64,000 nt of DNA from Limnohabitans sp. INBF002 (lineage in GTDB: Bacteria; Pseudomonadota; Gammaproteobacteria; Burkholderiales; Burkholderiaceae_C), in NCBI RefSeq assembly GCF_027924905.1, contig NZ_AP027055.1:248001-312000 (forward strand), given 5' to 3'. The notes under the pieces are model-generated. The model saw only the letters and a program-made list of their open reading frames with translations, had not been told where the DNA came from and ran no database searches. Position numbers and translations under genes: made by a program. Positions 8,106 to 16,200 of the stretch are shown piece after piece (position 1 is the stretch's first letter; every line of letters begins with the position of its first letter).

Positions 8106-9406
8106 CACACACAGAAGCAGCCACAGCAATGCCTCAAACACCGCGCCATGCCCAAATAGCGATGGCCATGGTTTGTTTATTAGGCATGGCCGTATTCACC
8201 TCGGTGGCATTTACCAATATTGCGGTGTTGGGGCTGGTGTTGTTGGCCCCTTTTGCTTGGCGTGATTATTTAAAAACCAAGCAAGTGATAGAGCCCGATG
8301 CCAAGCTGTTTTTGGGCTTTGTATTGGCCCTGTGCGTGTGGGATGTGTGCACCAATGTGTTGGCGGGTTTTGGTTTGGGTGCTGCGCTGAAAGACCTGCT
8401 GCATGACTTGCGCACGCTGGGTTTTGTGGTGGTACTGTGGGCGGTGTTTGTTAACCCACGCGTGGCGCGTGTGGCGTTTTGGGCATTTGCTGGCAGTGTG
8501 TTGCTGTTGGGCAGCTTGAACTTGCTGCTCACGCTAACGGGCTATGTGCCGGAAGGCGAATATTTCACAACAGGGTACATGCGTATGTCGCACATGTCGC
8601 ATATGTATGGGCAGGCGCTGGTGGGCTTGGTGTTTGTGCTGGCTCAAATGTGGCTGGTACGCCCGCAGTTGGCGTGGCGCGTGGCTGTGCCCTTGGTTTT
8701 GCTGGTGGCTTCTTTGTTCTTGGCTAGCGAGCGCCGTACAGGTTGGCTGCTTTTGGCCTCAGGGTTTGGGGTTTGGGGCCTGTTAAATGCCAAGCGTTTG
8801 TTCGTGGGCAAATACAAATGGTTGCTGTTGCTGGCTGTGGTGGGTGTGATGGGCGTGGTGTCCACTTCGGATGTGGTGCACCGACGCATGGCCTTGGCTG
8901 CCGTTGAGTTTGGCCAGTATCTAGCCATGACCCCGCAAGAGCGCTCGGCTGCCGTGTTTGGCTCGGTTTCGGTGCGCATGCAATACGCAGCCACAGCATG
9001 GGAAACTATTAAGCAAAGCAACTGGTGGGTGGGGGTGGGTAGTCTCGGTTTTTCGCAGGCCTATCAGGCGGCCGCAACAGCGCTAGGGGTAGCCCCGCAG
9101 TCTTGGGCAACATATAACTGGGGTAATCCACATAACGAGTACCTGTACATGCTGGCCACCACAGGCGTGGTGGGGTTGGCTTTGTATTTGGCCATCTTCG
9201 TCCAAGCTTGCCGTGTTGCATGGAGCAAAACAGACGAGGTGCAACGCATTGGGTTGGTGATGTTTGTGTTTTTGTTCATGCTCAGCATCACCACCAACTC
9301 CATGATGATTGATATGGAGGAGGGGCATTTCACCCTGTTGATTTTGTTGGTCTTTTTGGCTCCTAAGTCGCTTGAATTGGCCAAGCCACAAACACAAACT
9401 CTTTAA
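8102..9406 (+). CDS. O-antigen ligase / Wzy_C-family protein
   Basis: A 434-residue protein with about ten to twelve membrane segments. Near the C terminus NPHNEYL (342-348, H344) is followed by membrane helices; this His in the large periplasmic loop is the signature of the WaaL/PglL/Wzy_C family. Such proteins transfer glycan from undecaprenyl-PP to lipid A core (WaaL) or to proteins (PglL). The length favours WaaL, but the adjacent bacillosamine-type genes are the kind of set that feeds O-linked protein glycosylation in Neisseria, so an O-oligosaccharyltransferase cannot be excluded. It overlaps the dehydratase gene by 4 nt and precedes rfbB by 15 nt. Confidence 0.8.
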   Translation: MTHTEAATAMPQTPRHAQIAMAMVCLLGMAVFTSVAFTNIAVLGLVLLAPFAWRDYLKTKQVIEPDAKLFLGFVLALCVWDVCTNVLAGFGLGAALKDLLHDLRTLGFVVVLWAVFVNPRVARVAFWAFAGSVLLLGSLNLLLTLTGYVPEGEYFTTGYMRMSHMSHMYGQALVGLVFVLAQMWLVRPQLAWRVAVPLVLLVASLFLASERRTGWLLLASGFGVWGLLNAKRLFVGKYKWLLLLAVVGVMGVVSTSDVVHRRMALAAVEFGQYLAMTPQERSAAVFGSVSVRMQYAATAWETIKQSNWWVGVGSLGFSQAYQAAATALGVAPQSWATYNWGNPHNEYLYMLATTGVVGLALYLAIFVQACRVAWSKTDEVQRIGLVMFVFLFMLSITTNSMMIDMEEGHFTLLILLVFLAPKSLELAKPQTQTL

Positions 9407-9421
9407 ATTAGGAAATAGCAA

Positions 9422-10483
9422 ATGACCATTCTTGTCACAGGCTGCGCCGGTTTCATTGGCAGTAATTTTGTTCACACATGGTTGTTGTCGTCAATTGAGC
9501 CCGTGGCCAACCTAGACAAGCTCACCTACGCAGGCAATTTGGCCAATTTGGACGCCCTCAAAGGCGACTCGCGTCATATCTTTGTGCCGGGCGACATTGG
9601 CGACCGTGCTTTGGTTTCTAAACTGCTGGCCGAACACAAGCCCCGTGCCGTGCTGAACTTTGCCGCAGAAAGCCATGTCGACCGCTCTATCCATGGCCCT
9701 GGTGATTTCATTGAAACCAACGTGGTGGGCACGTTCAACTTGCTTGAAAGCGTGCGCGCTTATTGGCAAGAGTTACCCGAAGCTGAAAAAACAGCTTTCC
9801 GCTTTTTGCATGTGTCGACCGACGAGGTGTATGGCACTTTGCTTCCTACCGACCCGCCGTTTGCCGAGACCAAGACCTACGAACCCAACAGCCCGTACTC
9901 CGCCAGCAAGGCCGCCAGCGACCACCTGGTGCGCGCATGGCACCACACCTATGGCTTGCCTGTGTTGACCACCAATTGCAGCAACAACTATGGGCCTTAT
10001 CATTTTCCAGAAAAGCTGATTCCTTTGGTGTTGCTCAACGCCTTGGCTGGCAAGCCGTTGCCCATTTATGGCGATGGCCAGCAAGTGCGCGATTGGTTGT
10101 ATGTGCAAGACCACTGCCGCGCCATTGCTCGCGTGTTAGAAGCTGGCAAAGTAGGCGAGACCTACAACATTGGTGGCTGGAACGAAAAGCCCAATCTGGA
10201 AGTGGTCAACACCTTGTGCGCCGTGCTGGACGAGCTGCAACCCCGTGCAGACGGCAAGCGCTACGCCGAGCAAATTACTTACGTCAAAGACCGCCCCGGC
10301 CACGACCGCCGCTACGCCATTGACGCCCGCAAGATTGAACGCGAGCTGGGCTGGAAGCCCCAAGAAACGTTTGAGACGGGCATTCGCAAAACAGTGGAAT
10401 GGTATTTGGCCAACCAAGCATGGGTAGAAGGTGTGACCAGTGGTGCTTACCGCCAATGGGTGGGCAAGCAATACGGCGCGTAG
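9422..10483 (+). CDS. rfbB: dTDP-glucose 4,6-dehydratase
   Basis: An SDR-fold dehydratase of 353 residues, the usual length. NAD-binding [11 protein letters not shown] is at residues 6-16, [11 protein letters not shown] at 80-90, the catalytic TDE at 133-135, and the Tyr-X3-Lys pair is Y159 and K163 (YSASK). It converts dTDP-glucose to dTDP-4-keto-6-deoxyglucose, step 2 of dTDP-L-rhamnose synthesis in the cytoplasm. It heads an rfbB-D-A-C run with short spacers. AGGA about 10 nt upstream supports the ATG. Confidence 0.97.
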   Translation: MTILVTGCAGFIGSNFVHTWLLSSIEPVANLDKLTYAGNLANLDALKGDSRHIFVPGDIGDRALVSKLLAEHKPRAVLNFAAESHVDRSIHGPGDFIETNVVGTFNLLESVRAYWQELPEAEKTAFRFLHVSTDEVYGTLLPTDPPFAETKTYEPNSPYSASKAASDHLVRAWHHTYGLPVLTTNCSNNYGPYHFPEKLIPLVLLNALAGKPLPIYGDGQQVRDWLYVQDHCRAIARVLEAGKVGETYNIGGWNEKPNLEVVNTLCAVLDELQPRADGKRYAEQITYVKDRPGHDRRYAIDARKIERELGWKPQETFETGIRKTVEWYLANQAWVEGVTSGAYRQWVGKQYGA

Positions 10484-10492
10484 GGCCTGGCG

Positions 10493-11389
10493 ATGAAAAT
10501 TTTGCTACTCGGCAAAAACGGCCAAGTGGGCTGGGAGCTGCAACGCAGCTTGGCTCCTTTGGGCGAGGTGTTGGCACTTGACCGACACAGCACCACCTAT
10601 TGCGGCGATCTAAGTCAGCCCGACAAGCTGGCGCAGACAGTGTTGGCCTACAAGCCAGACTTCATCGTGAATGCTGCTGCACACACGGCAGTCGACAAAG
10701 CAGAGTCAGAGCCCGAGCTAGCCCGTCTTCTCAATGCCGAGGCGCCCGCAGCTTTGGCTAAAGCGGCGGCACAGATAGGCGCATGGTTGGTGCATTACTC
10801 GACCGACTATGTGTTTGACGGCAGTGGTAGCCATGCACGCGAAGAGGGTGAGGGTGCAGGCCCACTCAACGTCTATGGCCAAACCAAGCACGAAGGCGAA
10901 CAAGCCATTGCGGCCAGTGGCTGCAAGTATTTGATATTTCGCACCAGCTGGGTGTACGCGGCGCGCGGTGGCAACTTTGCCAAAACCATGCTGCGTTTGG
11001 CCCAAGAGCGCGACAAGCTCACGGTCATCAACGACCAGCATGGCGCACCCACGGGCGCAGACTTGATTGCCGACATCACCGCACACGCCATGCGCCGTGT
11101 GCTGAATACGCAAAATATTTCTTTGGGTGGCGTGTACCACTTGGTGGCTTCCGGGGAAACCACTTGGCATGGTTATGCCAGCCATGTGATCGCACAGGCC
11201 AAACGTATGAGCCCTGATTTGCCTTGGAAAGTCAGCGATATCGCACCCGTGCCAACCGCTGCATTTGCTACACCTGCCGCACGACCATTCAACTCGCGCT
11301 TGTGCACAAACAAGCTGCAGCAAGCTTTTGGCCTGGTGCTGCCACCGTGGCAACAGGGCGTAGACCGCATGCTGACCGAAATACTCTAA
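10493..11389 (+). CDS. rfbD: dTDP-4-dehydrorhamnose reductase
   Basis: A 298-residue SDR-family reductase. It has the N-terminal nucleotide-binding LLGKNGQVG (5-13), YSTDYVFDG (102-110), and VYGQTKHEGE with Tyr128 and Lys132. It performs the last step of dTDP-L-rhamnose synthesis, NAD(P)H-dependent reduction of dTDP-4-keto-L-rhamnose. It starts 9 nt after rfbB and is followed after 15 nt by rfbA, so it is clearly part of the same operon. Confidence 0.96.
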   Translation: MKILLLGKNGQVGWELQRSLAPLGEVLALDRHSTTYCGDLSQPDKLAQTVLAYKPDFIVNAAAHTAVDKAESEPELARLLNAEAPAALAKAAAQIGAWLVHYSTDYVFDGSGSHAREEGEGAGPLNVYGQTKHEGEQAIAASGCKYLIFRTSWVYAARGGNFAKTMLRLAQERDKLTVINDQHGAPTGADLIADITAHAMRRVLNTQNISLGGVYHLVASGETTWHGYASHVIAQAKRMSPDLPWKVSDIAPVPTAAFATPAARPFNSRLCTNKLQQAFGLVLPPWQQGVDRMLTEIL

Positions 11390-11404
11390 ATAAGAAGCAC
11401 AGAT

Positions 11405-12280
11405 ATGACCAAACAGCGCAAAGGCATCATCCTCGCGGGCGGCTCAGGCACTCGCCTGTACCCCGTCACACAGGCCGTGAGCAAGCAACTCATGCCTGTT
11501 TACGACAAGCCCATGATTTATTACCCGCTCACCACGCTGATGCTGAGTGGCATTCGCGAGGTGTTGGTGATCTCCACCCCGCAAGACACGCCACGTTTTA
11601 AAGAGCTGTTGGGTGACGGCAGCCAATGGGGTATGCACATTGAATACGCGGTGCAGCCCAGCCCAGATGGGTTGGCGCAAGCGTTTGTCATCGGCAAAGA
11701 CTTTGTGGCAGATCACCCCAGTGCTTTGGTACTGGGCGACAACATTTTTTACGGCCACGACTTGGTCAAACAATTGCACAACGCAGATGCCCGCACCAGT
11801 GGCGCCAGTGTGTTTGCCTACCATGTGCACGACCCCGAGCGTTATGGTGTGGTGGAGTTTGACGCCCAGTTTCGTGCCTTGAGCATTGAAGAAAAACCCG
11901 CGAAGCCTAAAAGCAACTACGCTGTGACAGGGCTGTATTTTTACGACGAACAGGTGTGCGACATTGCTGCAGCCGTCAAGCCTTCTCACCGCGGTGAGCT
12001 AGAAATTACCGACGTCAACAAGCGCTATCTAGAGATGGGTCAGCTGAATGTGGAAATCATGGGTCGTGGCTATGCGTGGCTCGACACAGGCACACACGAC
12101 AGCTTACTGGAAGCCGCCAGCTTTATTGGCACGCTGCAAAAACGCCAAGGCTTGATGGTGGCGTGTCCTGAGGAAATTGCGTTTCACCAAAAATGGATTG
12201 ATGCCGCAGCCTTGCAAAAACTGGCTGCGCCGTTGGCCAAGAACGGCTACGGTCAATATTTGTTGGGCTTGCTGAAATAA
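11405..12280 (+). CDS. rfbA: glucose-1-phosphate thymidylyltransferase
   Basis: A 291-residue nucleotidyltransferase. The N-terminal [13 protein letters not shown] (about residues 10-22) followed by [16 protein letters not shown] is the RmlA signature for dTTP and glucose-1-phosphate binding, and VLGDNIFYG is the metal- and product-binding segment near residue 110. It makes dTDP-glucose, the first step of the rhamnose pathway, and is normally feedback-inhibited by dTDP-rhamnose. It lies 15 nt after rfbD and 3 nt before rfbC. Confidence 0.97.
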   Translation: MTKQRKGIILAGGSGTRLYPVTQAVSKQLMPVYDKPMIYYPLTTLMLSGIREVLVISTPQDTPRFKELLGDGSQWGMHIEYAVQPSPDGLAQAFVIGKDFVADHPSALVLGDNIFYGHDLVKQLHNADARTSGASVFAYHVHDPERYGVVEFDAQFRALSIEEKPAKPKSNYAVTGLYFYDEQVCDIAAAVKPSHRGELEITDVNKRYLEMGQLNVEIMGRGYAWLDTGTHDSLLEAASFIGTLQKRQGLMVACPEEIAFHQKWIDAAALQKLAAPLAKNGYGQYLLGLLK

Positions 12281-12283
12281 ACC

Positions 12284-12874
12284 ATGCCTTACCAAGTCAC
12301 AACCACCCCAATTGACGGCGTGCTGGTGTTAGAGCCCAAAGTGTTTGGCGATGCACGAGGCTTCTTTTTTGAAAGCTTCAATGCCCGCGACTTTGAACAA
12401 GCCACGGGCTTGCAGCGCAACTTCGTGCAAGACAACCACAGCAAATCGGCGAAGGGTGTGCTGCGCGGGTTGCACTACCAAACCCAACACGCGCAAGGCA
12501 AGCTGGTGCGCGTGACGCAGGGTTCGGTGTTTGATGTCGTGGTGGACATTCGCCCAAACTCTGAGACGTTTGGCAAATGGTTTGGACTAGAGCTGTCTGC
12601 AGAAAACAAAAAACAGCTGTGGATACCCGAGGGCTTGGCGCATGGTTTTTTGGTGAGCAGCGAAAGCGCAGAGTTTTTGTACAAAACCACCGATTACTAC
12701 CACCCCGAGTTTGAGCGTAGTTTGTTGTGGAACGATCCCGCAATTGGCATTGAATGGCCGCTGCACCTGTTGGATGCGCCGCCTTTGTTGGTGGCTAAGG
12801 ATGTGGCTGCGTTGACGTTTGCTAACGCAACCGCGCCATCCACACCGTCAACCCCAGCAGCCCCAAGCTGCTGA
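12284..12874 (+). CDS. rfbC: dTDP-4-dehydrorhamnose 3,5-epimerase
   Basis: A cupin-fold epimerase of 196 residues. RGFFFESFN (25-33) and QDNHSKS with VLRGLHYQ (59-66, H64 the catalytic base) are diagnostic. It inverts C3 and C5 of the 4-keto sugar between RfbB and RfbD. The last ~20 residues are a low-complexity Ala/Pro/Thr/Ser tail beyond the usual RmlC end. That tail is encoded where the gene overlaps the 3' end of the oppositely directed flippase-like gene by 53 nt, so it was probably shaped by the other strand's coding constraint. Confidence 0.95.
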   Translation: MPYQVTTTPIDGVLVLEPKVFGDARGFFFESFNARDFEQATGLQRNFVQDNHSKSAKGVLRGLHYQTQHAQGKLVRVTQGSVFDVVVDIRPNSETFGKWFGLELSAENKKQLWIPEGLAHGFLVSSESAEFLYKTTDYYHPEFERSLLWNDPAIGIEWPLHLLDAPPLLVAKDVAALTFANATAPSTPSTPAAPSC

Positions 12875-14135
12875 CGCACGCAAACGCAGCCATGTGCTGC
12901 TCTGCATCCATGGGCTGCGCCAAACCCATGGGGGCCAACAACACCAAGGCTTGCAGCACACCCAGCGCCATGCACGCCCACGAATAGGCGTGTGCCGCGT
13001 GTGTTTGAAAAGGCCTGTGGCTAAACGCCGCAGACAAGCACGCACTGCCTTGCCACAGTACCAGTGGCGCAATGTAGGCCCACACGCCGTGCCAGCGCGG
13101 GTCTAACCACTCTTGGTACAGCGCCACGGCGCACGACAAGCCCAACACAATGACGCAGGCGAATGCGCCTAGGCCTAGCCACCACGGGGTGCCGCTGGCC
13201 GTGTGAGGGCTGTTTGGGCGGTGGCCCTGCGCCAAAGCCACTTGCGCCCAAGCCATGTGCACCACCGCAGGTAAGAAGCCCAGCACGCGCAGCAGGGCGC
13301 TCATCCAACCGGTTTCTTGCGAGCCATACAAACGCTGCCACACCACGATGATGGCGGTGGCTAGCAGGGCATCGACCAAGGTGTGCGCCATGCGCAGTGT
13401 GGCGCTGCGCGGGTCGGATTGTTGGGTGATGGAGGCTTGTGTGGCGTCGTGTGTTGAGGTCGCCGCGTCAGCGGATGGGGTGCTATCAGCATGCACGTCC
13501 CGCACATCACGAGCGCGCAAGGCCGGCACCAGCCATGCAGCACCCAAGGCATAGCCCAGCAGCGCAGACAGCACCAAGGTTGGCCTACCCCAACCCACGG
13601 ACGCGCCCAACAGTGCCGCCGTGAGCGCGGTCGTCGCAGCTGTGAGCGGAGGCAGCACACGCACGGCCGCTTGCTGCCAAGCCGAGCCCATGCGCAGAGT
13701 TAGGCTTTGCGCCAACATCCAACCCATTTGGCAAAACGCCAGCAGCAAAGCCCACAGCAAGGTGGGCCACATGGCCAGCTGGCTAAACCACACGGCCAAT
13801 GCCGCCACCGGCAGCAAGCCCAAGCCACGCAAAGAACTGGCGCGCCATGCGTGTTGTGCCGCGATGTGCGCGGGTAAATGTTGGTTGGCCAGCATGCCCA
13901 ATGGCGATTGGGCCAAAGCGAGGGTCATCCAAAAAAAGCCGATCTGGCTGACGACTGAAAACTCGCCCACTTCTTGCGGTGAGAACAAGCGCAGCATCAG
14001 CAGCGCAAACGCCACTTGTGTGGCAAACGCCACTGCGCTGGACAGCGCCACCACGCGGCTGGTGCTGCTGATGCGCAAGCGGCTGACCCAGCTCAACGGG
14101 AACCACCCAGTACGCCTGTTGCGTGTATTGGCCAC
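12822..14135 (-). CDS. polytopic membrane protein, polysaccharide flippase-like
   Basis: A 437-residue protein with roughly ten to twelve hydrophobic segments and the length of MOP-superfamily flippases. Its first helix region (SSAVAFATQVAFALLMLRLF) and the following SPQEVGEFSVVSQIG resemble the start of Wzx/RfbX-like exporters (compare typical PxxxG positions after helix 1). It is the last gene of a leftward glycan operon and overlaps the upstream glycosyltransferase by 43 nt. A later internal start is possible, since the first ~25 residues are basic and poorly hydrophobic. If it is a flippase it would be the second in the window, serving the glycan initiated by the 958-residue fusion protein (inference). 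Confidence 0.65.
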   Translation of the reverse strand: MANTRNRRTGWFPLSWVSRLRISSTSRVVALSSAVAFATQVAFALLMLRLFSPQEVGEFSVVSQIGFFWMTLALAQSPLGMLANQHLPAHIAAQHAWRASSLRGLGLLPVAALAVWFSQLAMWPTLLWALLLAFCQMGWMLAQSLTLRMGSAWQQAAVRVLPPLTAATTALTAALLGASVGWGRPTLVLSALLGYALGAAWLVPALRARDVRDVHADSTPSADAATSTHDATQASITQQSDPRSATLRMAHTLVDALLATAIIVVWQRLYGSQETGWMSALLRVLGFLPAVVHMAWAQVALAQGHRPNSPHTASGTPWWLGLGAFACVIVLGLSCAVALYQEWLDPRWHGVWAYIAPLVLWQGSACLSAAFSHRPFQTHAAHAYSWACMALGVLQALVLLAPMGLAQPMDAEQHMAAFACVSSLGLLGLTVWMARLR

Positions 14136-15148
14136 GAGGGTTTGGGCGCTTCAGGCAGGATGTGCAAATGCTTCCAAATGGCCAGCTTGCCGAGCAGTTT
14201 GGGCCAAGCGAGTTGACGCACATCGGGCACCACATAGGGGTAGGCGTCTAGCGCCTCGCCAAAGCTGTGTTGCCAGCTGTTGGGGTCGTCGCGCAGCAAG
14301 TGCAGGTTGCCTTGGTAGTGCGCGGCAAAGTAGCGCACCCACGCGTAGTCGTTGCTCACCACGGGCAGGCCCACGGCGCAATACTCCAGCAGCTTGGTGG
14401 AGGTTTGTTGGTTGTAGGGTTCGATGTTGCCCACCAGGTTCAAGCCAAAGCGGGCGCGGCGTAATTGGTGTGGCACATCGGCATGGGGTACGCGGCCCGT
14501 GCACGTCACGTTGGCGGGCAACTGCGTGCGCAACGCATCGGGCACATCGCCCACCAGCAGCAAGGTGCGGCCAGCATCGTGAATGCTGTGCAGCAGCGGC
14601 ACAAAGGGCAGCAAGCGGTTCATTTCGCCCAAGTAGACCAAGTCAAATTCGTTGGGCGGTATGCGTGCGGGGGCATCGTCTTCGTACGAAGGTTCGGGCA
14701 ATGCGGGGGCTGCCGCATCGAAAAAGGCTTGTGCCACGCCCATGTCGCGCAGGGCGTGGGGCACGCCGTCGTCAAAGCCCATGCGTTCGCGCACCCAGCC
14801 GTTTTGAAACAAGCGGTAGTCGGGTTTGGGCTGGGTCCAGTGTTTGACGAAGTCTTTCAGCCGCGCGTGTGGTGGGGCTGAAGTCGACGCGTATTCGTGG
14901 ATGTGAAATGCGTTTTTTAAGCGACGTGCTTCTGCTGCAGAGACACGCCCGCACATCCACCACGCCACTTGCGCGTTGAGGGGAACGGTAGCGCCCGTGT
15001 CATGCACCAAGGCTTGGTGACCGTGCGAGGTGATGAAGTCCACATACGCATCAATCTCTGGCAAGTACGCAGGGCCGCCTCGCACGAAGTGAACACAGAC
15101 GGTCGGCTTTTGAGCGCTGGCGCTCAACGGCGTGGTGACGTTCAACAT
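14093..15148 (-). CDS. glycosyltransferase, GT-B fold
   Basis: A 351-residue protein without membrane segments. Its C-terminal half resembles a family 1/4 donor-binding domain: LVYLGEMNRL, TLLLVGDVP and especially TSTKLLEYCAVGLPVVSND, the helix that usually carries the EX7E second Glu. The N-terminal acceptor domain is divergent. It overlaps the neighbouring glycosyltransferase start by 7 nt and the flippase-like gene by 43 nt, so the leftward genes form one operon. Donor and acceptor cannot be inferred. Confidence 0.75.
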   Translation of the reverse strand: MLNVTTPLSASAQKPTVCVHFVRGGPAYLPEIDAYVDFITSHGHQALVHDTGATVPLNAQVAWWMCGRVSAAEARRLKNAFHIHEYASTSAPPHARLKDFVKHWTQPKPDYRLFQNGWVRERMGFDDGVPHALRDMGVAQAFFDAAAPALPEPSYEDDAPARIPPNEFDLVYLGEMNRLLPFVPLLHSIHDAGRTLLLVGDVPDALRTQLPANVTCTGRVPHADVPHQLRRARFGLNLVGNIEPYNQQTSTKLLEYCAVGLPVVSNDYAWVRYFAAHYQGNLHLLRDDPNSWQHSFGEALDAYPYVVPDVRQLAWPKLLGKLAIWKHLHILPEAPKPSWPIHATGVLGGSR

Positions 15149-16167
15149 GTGCGCAGCACCTCTTGCCAGTTGCCCACAAAGTGGTCGATGTGGTGGCGTG
15201 CCACGATACGGGCCATGTCGTCGCGCACTTGTTGCTCGGGCAAGCTCAACACCGTCATCACGGCTTCGGCCAAGGCCACGGGGGCGTCACCTCGGGCCAG
15301 CAGATAAGGTGCGTCAAGATCGTACAGCTCGCGCATGGCAGGGATGGGCAGCGACACGCAGGGCACGCCGCAGGCCAGCGACTCTAGCGCGGTCATGGGG
15401 CAGCCTTCGTAGCGCGAGGTGAGCAGCGTCATTTGCCATGGCGTGTACAGGCTCGTGCCGCTGGGGTGCTTGCCCAAAAAATGCACGCGGCCTTGGTACA
15501 TCAGGTCCATGCCGTCGTGAATCATTTTGCGGTGCATGGGGCCTTCGCCCACGATGCCCAGTTGTGCTTCGTCGGGCAAATAGCGTAAGGTGTCTAGCAG
15601 CAGGTGCGGGCGTTTCTCGGCGGACAAGCGGCCTACATAGCCCAGCAGCAAAGGCGGCATGCCTTCGCCGCCGTGGCCTGCATGCACATGGATGGCTTGG
15701 CCTTCAGGCATGGGCGCAATGCCGTTGGGCACCACGGTGCAACGTTGTTGCTTGCCGAGCGTGATGAAGCCGAGCAACGAATTTTGCGTGGTGCGCGACA
15801 CACACACAAACTGGCTGACTTGTTTGTAAAGCAGTTTGAGCCAAAGTTTTTTCACCGCCGATGCGCCGGCTTCGTGCAGCACATCCATCAACGGGCCATG
15901 CACCCAGCTGACCAGTGGCTTGCCTGTGATGGCCTTCAGTGCCGCGCCGCAATAGGTGGGGCCAAAGTTGTGCGTGGCGACGATGACGTCGTGTTGCTTG
16001 GCGGCGCTGACCAAGGCGGGCCACTGCGTTTGCTGCCAAGGCAGCGCGGTGACTTGCCAGCCATGTGCCCTGAGCGCATCCACCAAGGTGCGCGTCATGG
16101 TGTGTACACCGCCCCAGGTGGGCTCTTCTAGCAACAAGATGCGGCGTGCGTGAGAGGCGGTGGTCAT
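15142..16167 (-). CDS. GT4 glycosyltransferase
   Basis: A 341-residue GT-B enzyme. The N-terminal LLLEEPTWGGVHTMTRTLV contains the Gly-Gly loop of family 4. The C-terminal domain has VPNGIAP, GYVGRLSAEKRPHLLL and SRYEGCPMTALESLACGVP with both Glu residues of EX7E. A cytoplasmic or peripheral enzyme adding a sugar to a lipid-linked intermediate is expected. It lies 33 nt downstream of the large GT4-phosphoglycosyltransferase fusion and probably acts after it in the same glycan. Confidence 0.87.
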   Translation of the reverse strand: MTTASHARRILLLEEPTWGGVHTMTRTLVDALRAHGWQVTALPWQQTQWPALVSAAKQHDVIVATHNFGPTYCGAALKAITGKPLVSWVHGPLMDVLHEAGASAVKKLWLKLLYKQVSQFVCVSRTTQNSLLGFITLGKQQRCTVVPNGIAPMPEGQAIHVHAGHGGEGMPPLLLGYVGRLSAEKRPHLLLDTLRYLPDEAQLGIVGEGPMHRKMIHDGMDLMYQGRVHFLGKHPSGTSLYTPWQMTLLTSRYEGCPMTALESLACGVPCVSLPIPAMRELYDLDAPYLLARGDAPVALAEAVMTVLSLPEQQVRDDMARIVARHHIDHFVGNWQEVLRTC

Positions 16168-16200
16168 GTTGGGCGCGTATGGAGAACAGCTTGGCGTTAT

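Noticed and set aside
13621-14847. A 408-codon plus-strand frame opposite the flippase-like and glycosyltransferase genes
   Set aside because: Arg/Ala/Pro-rich sequence without hydrophobic pattern or motifs, spanning two genes on the other strand.
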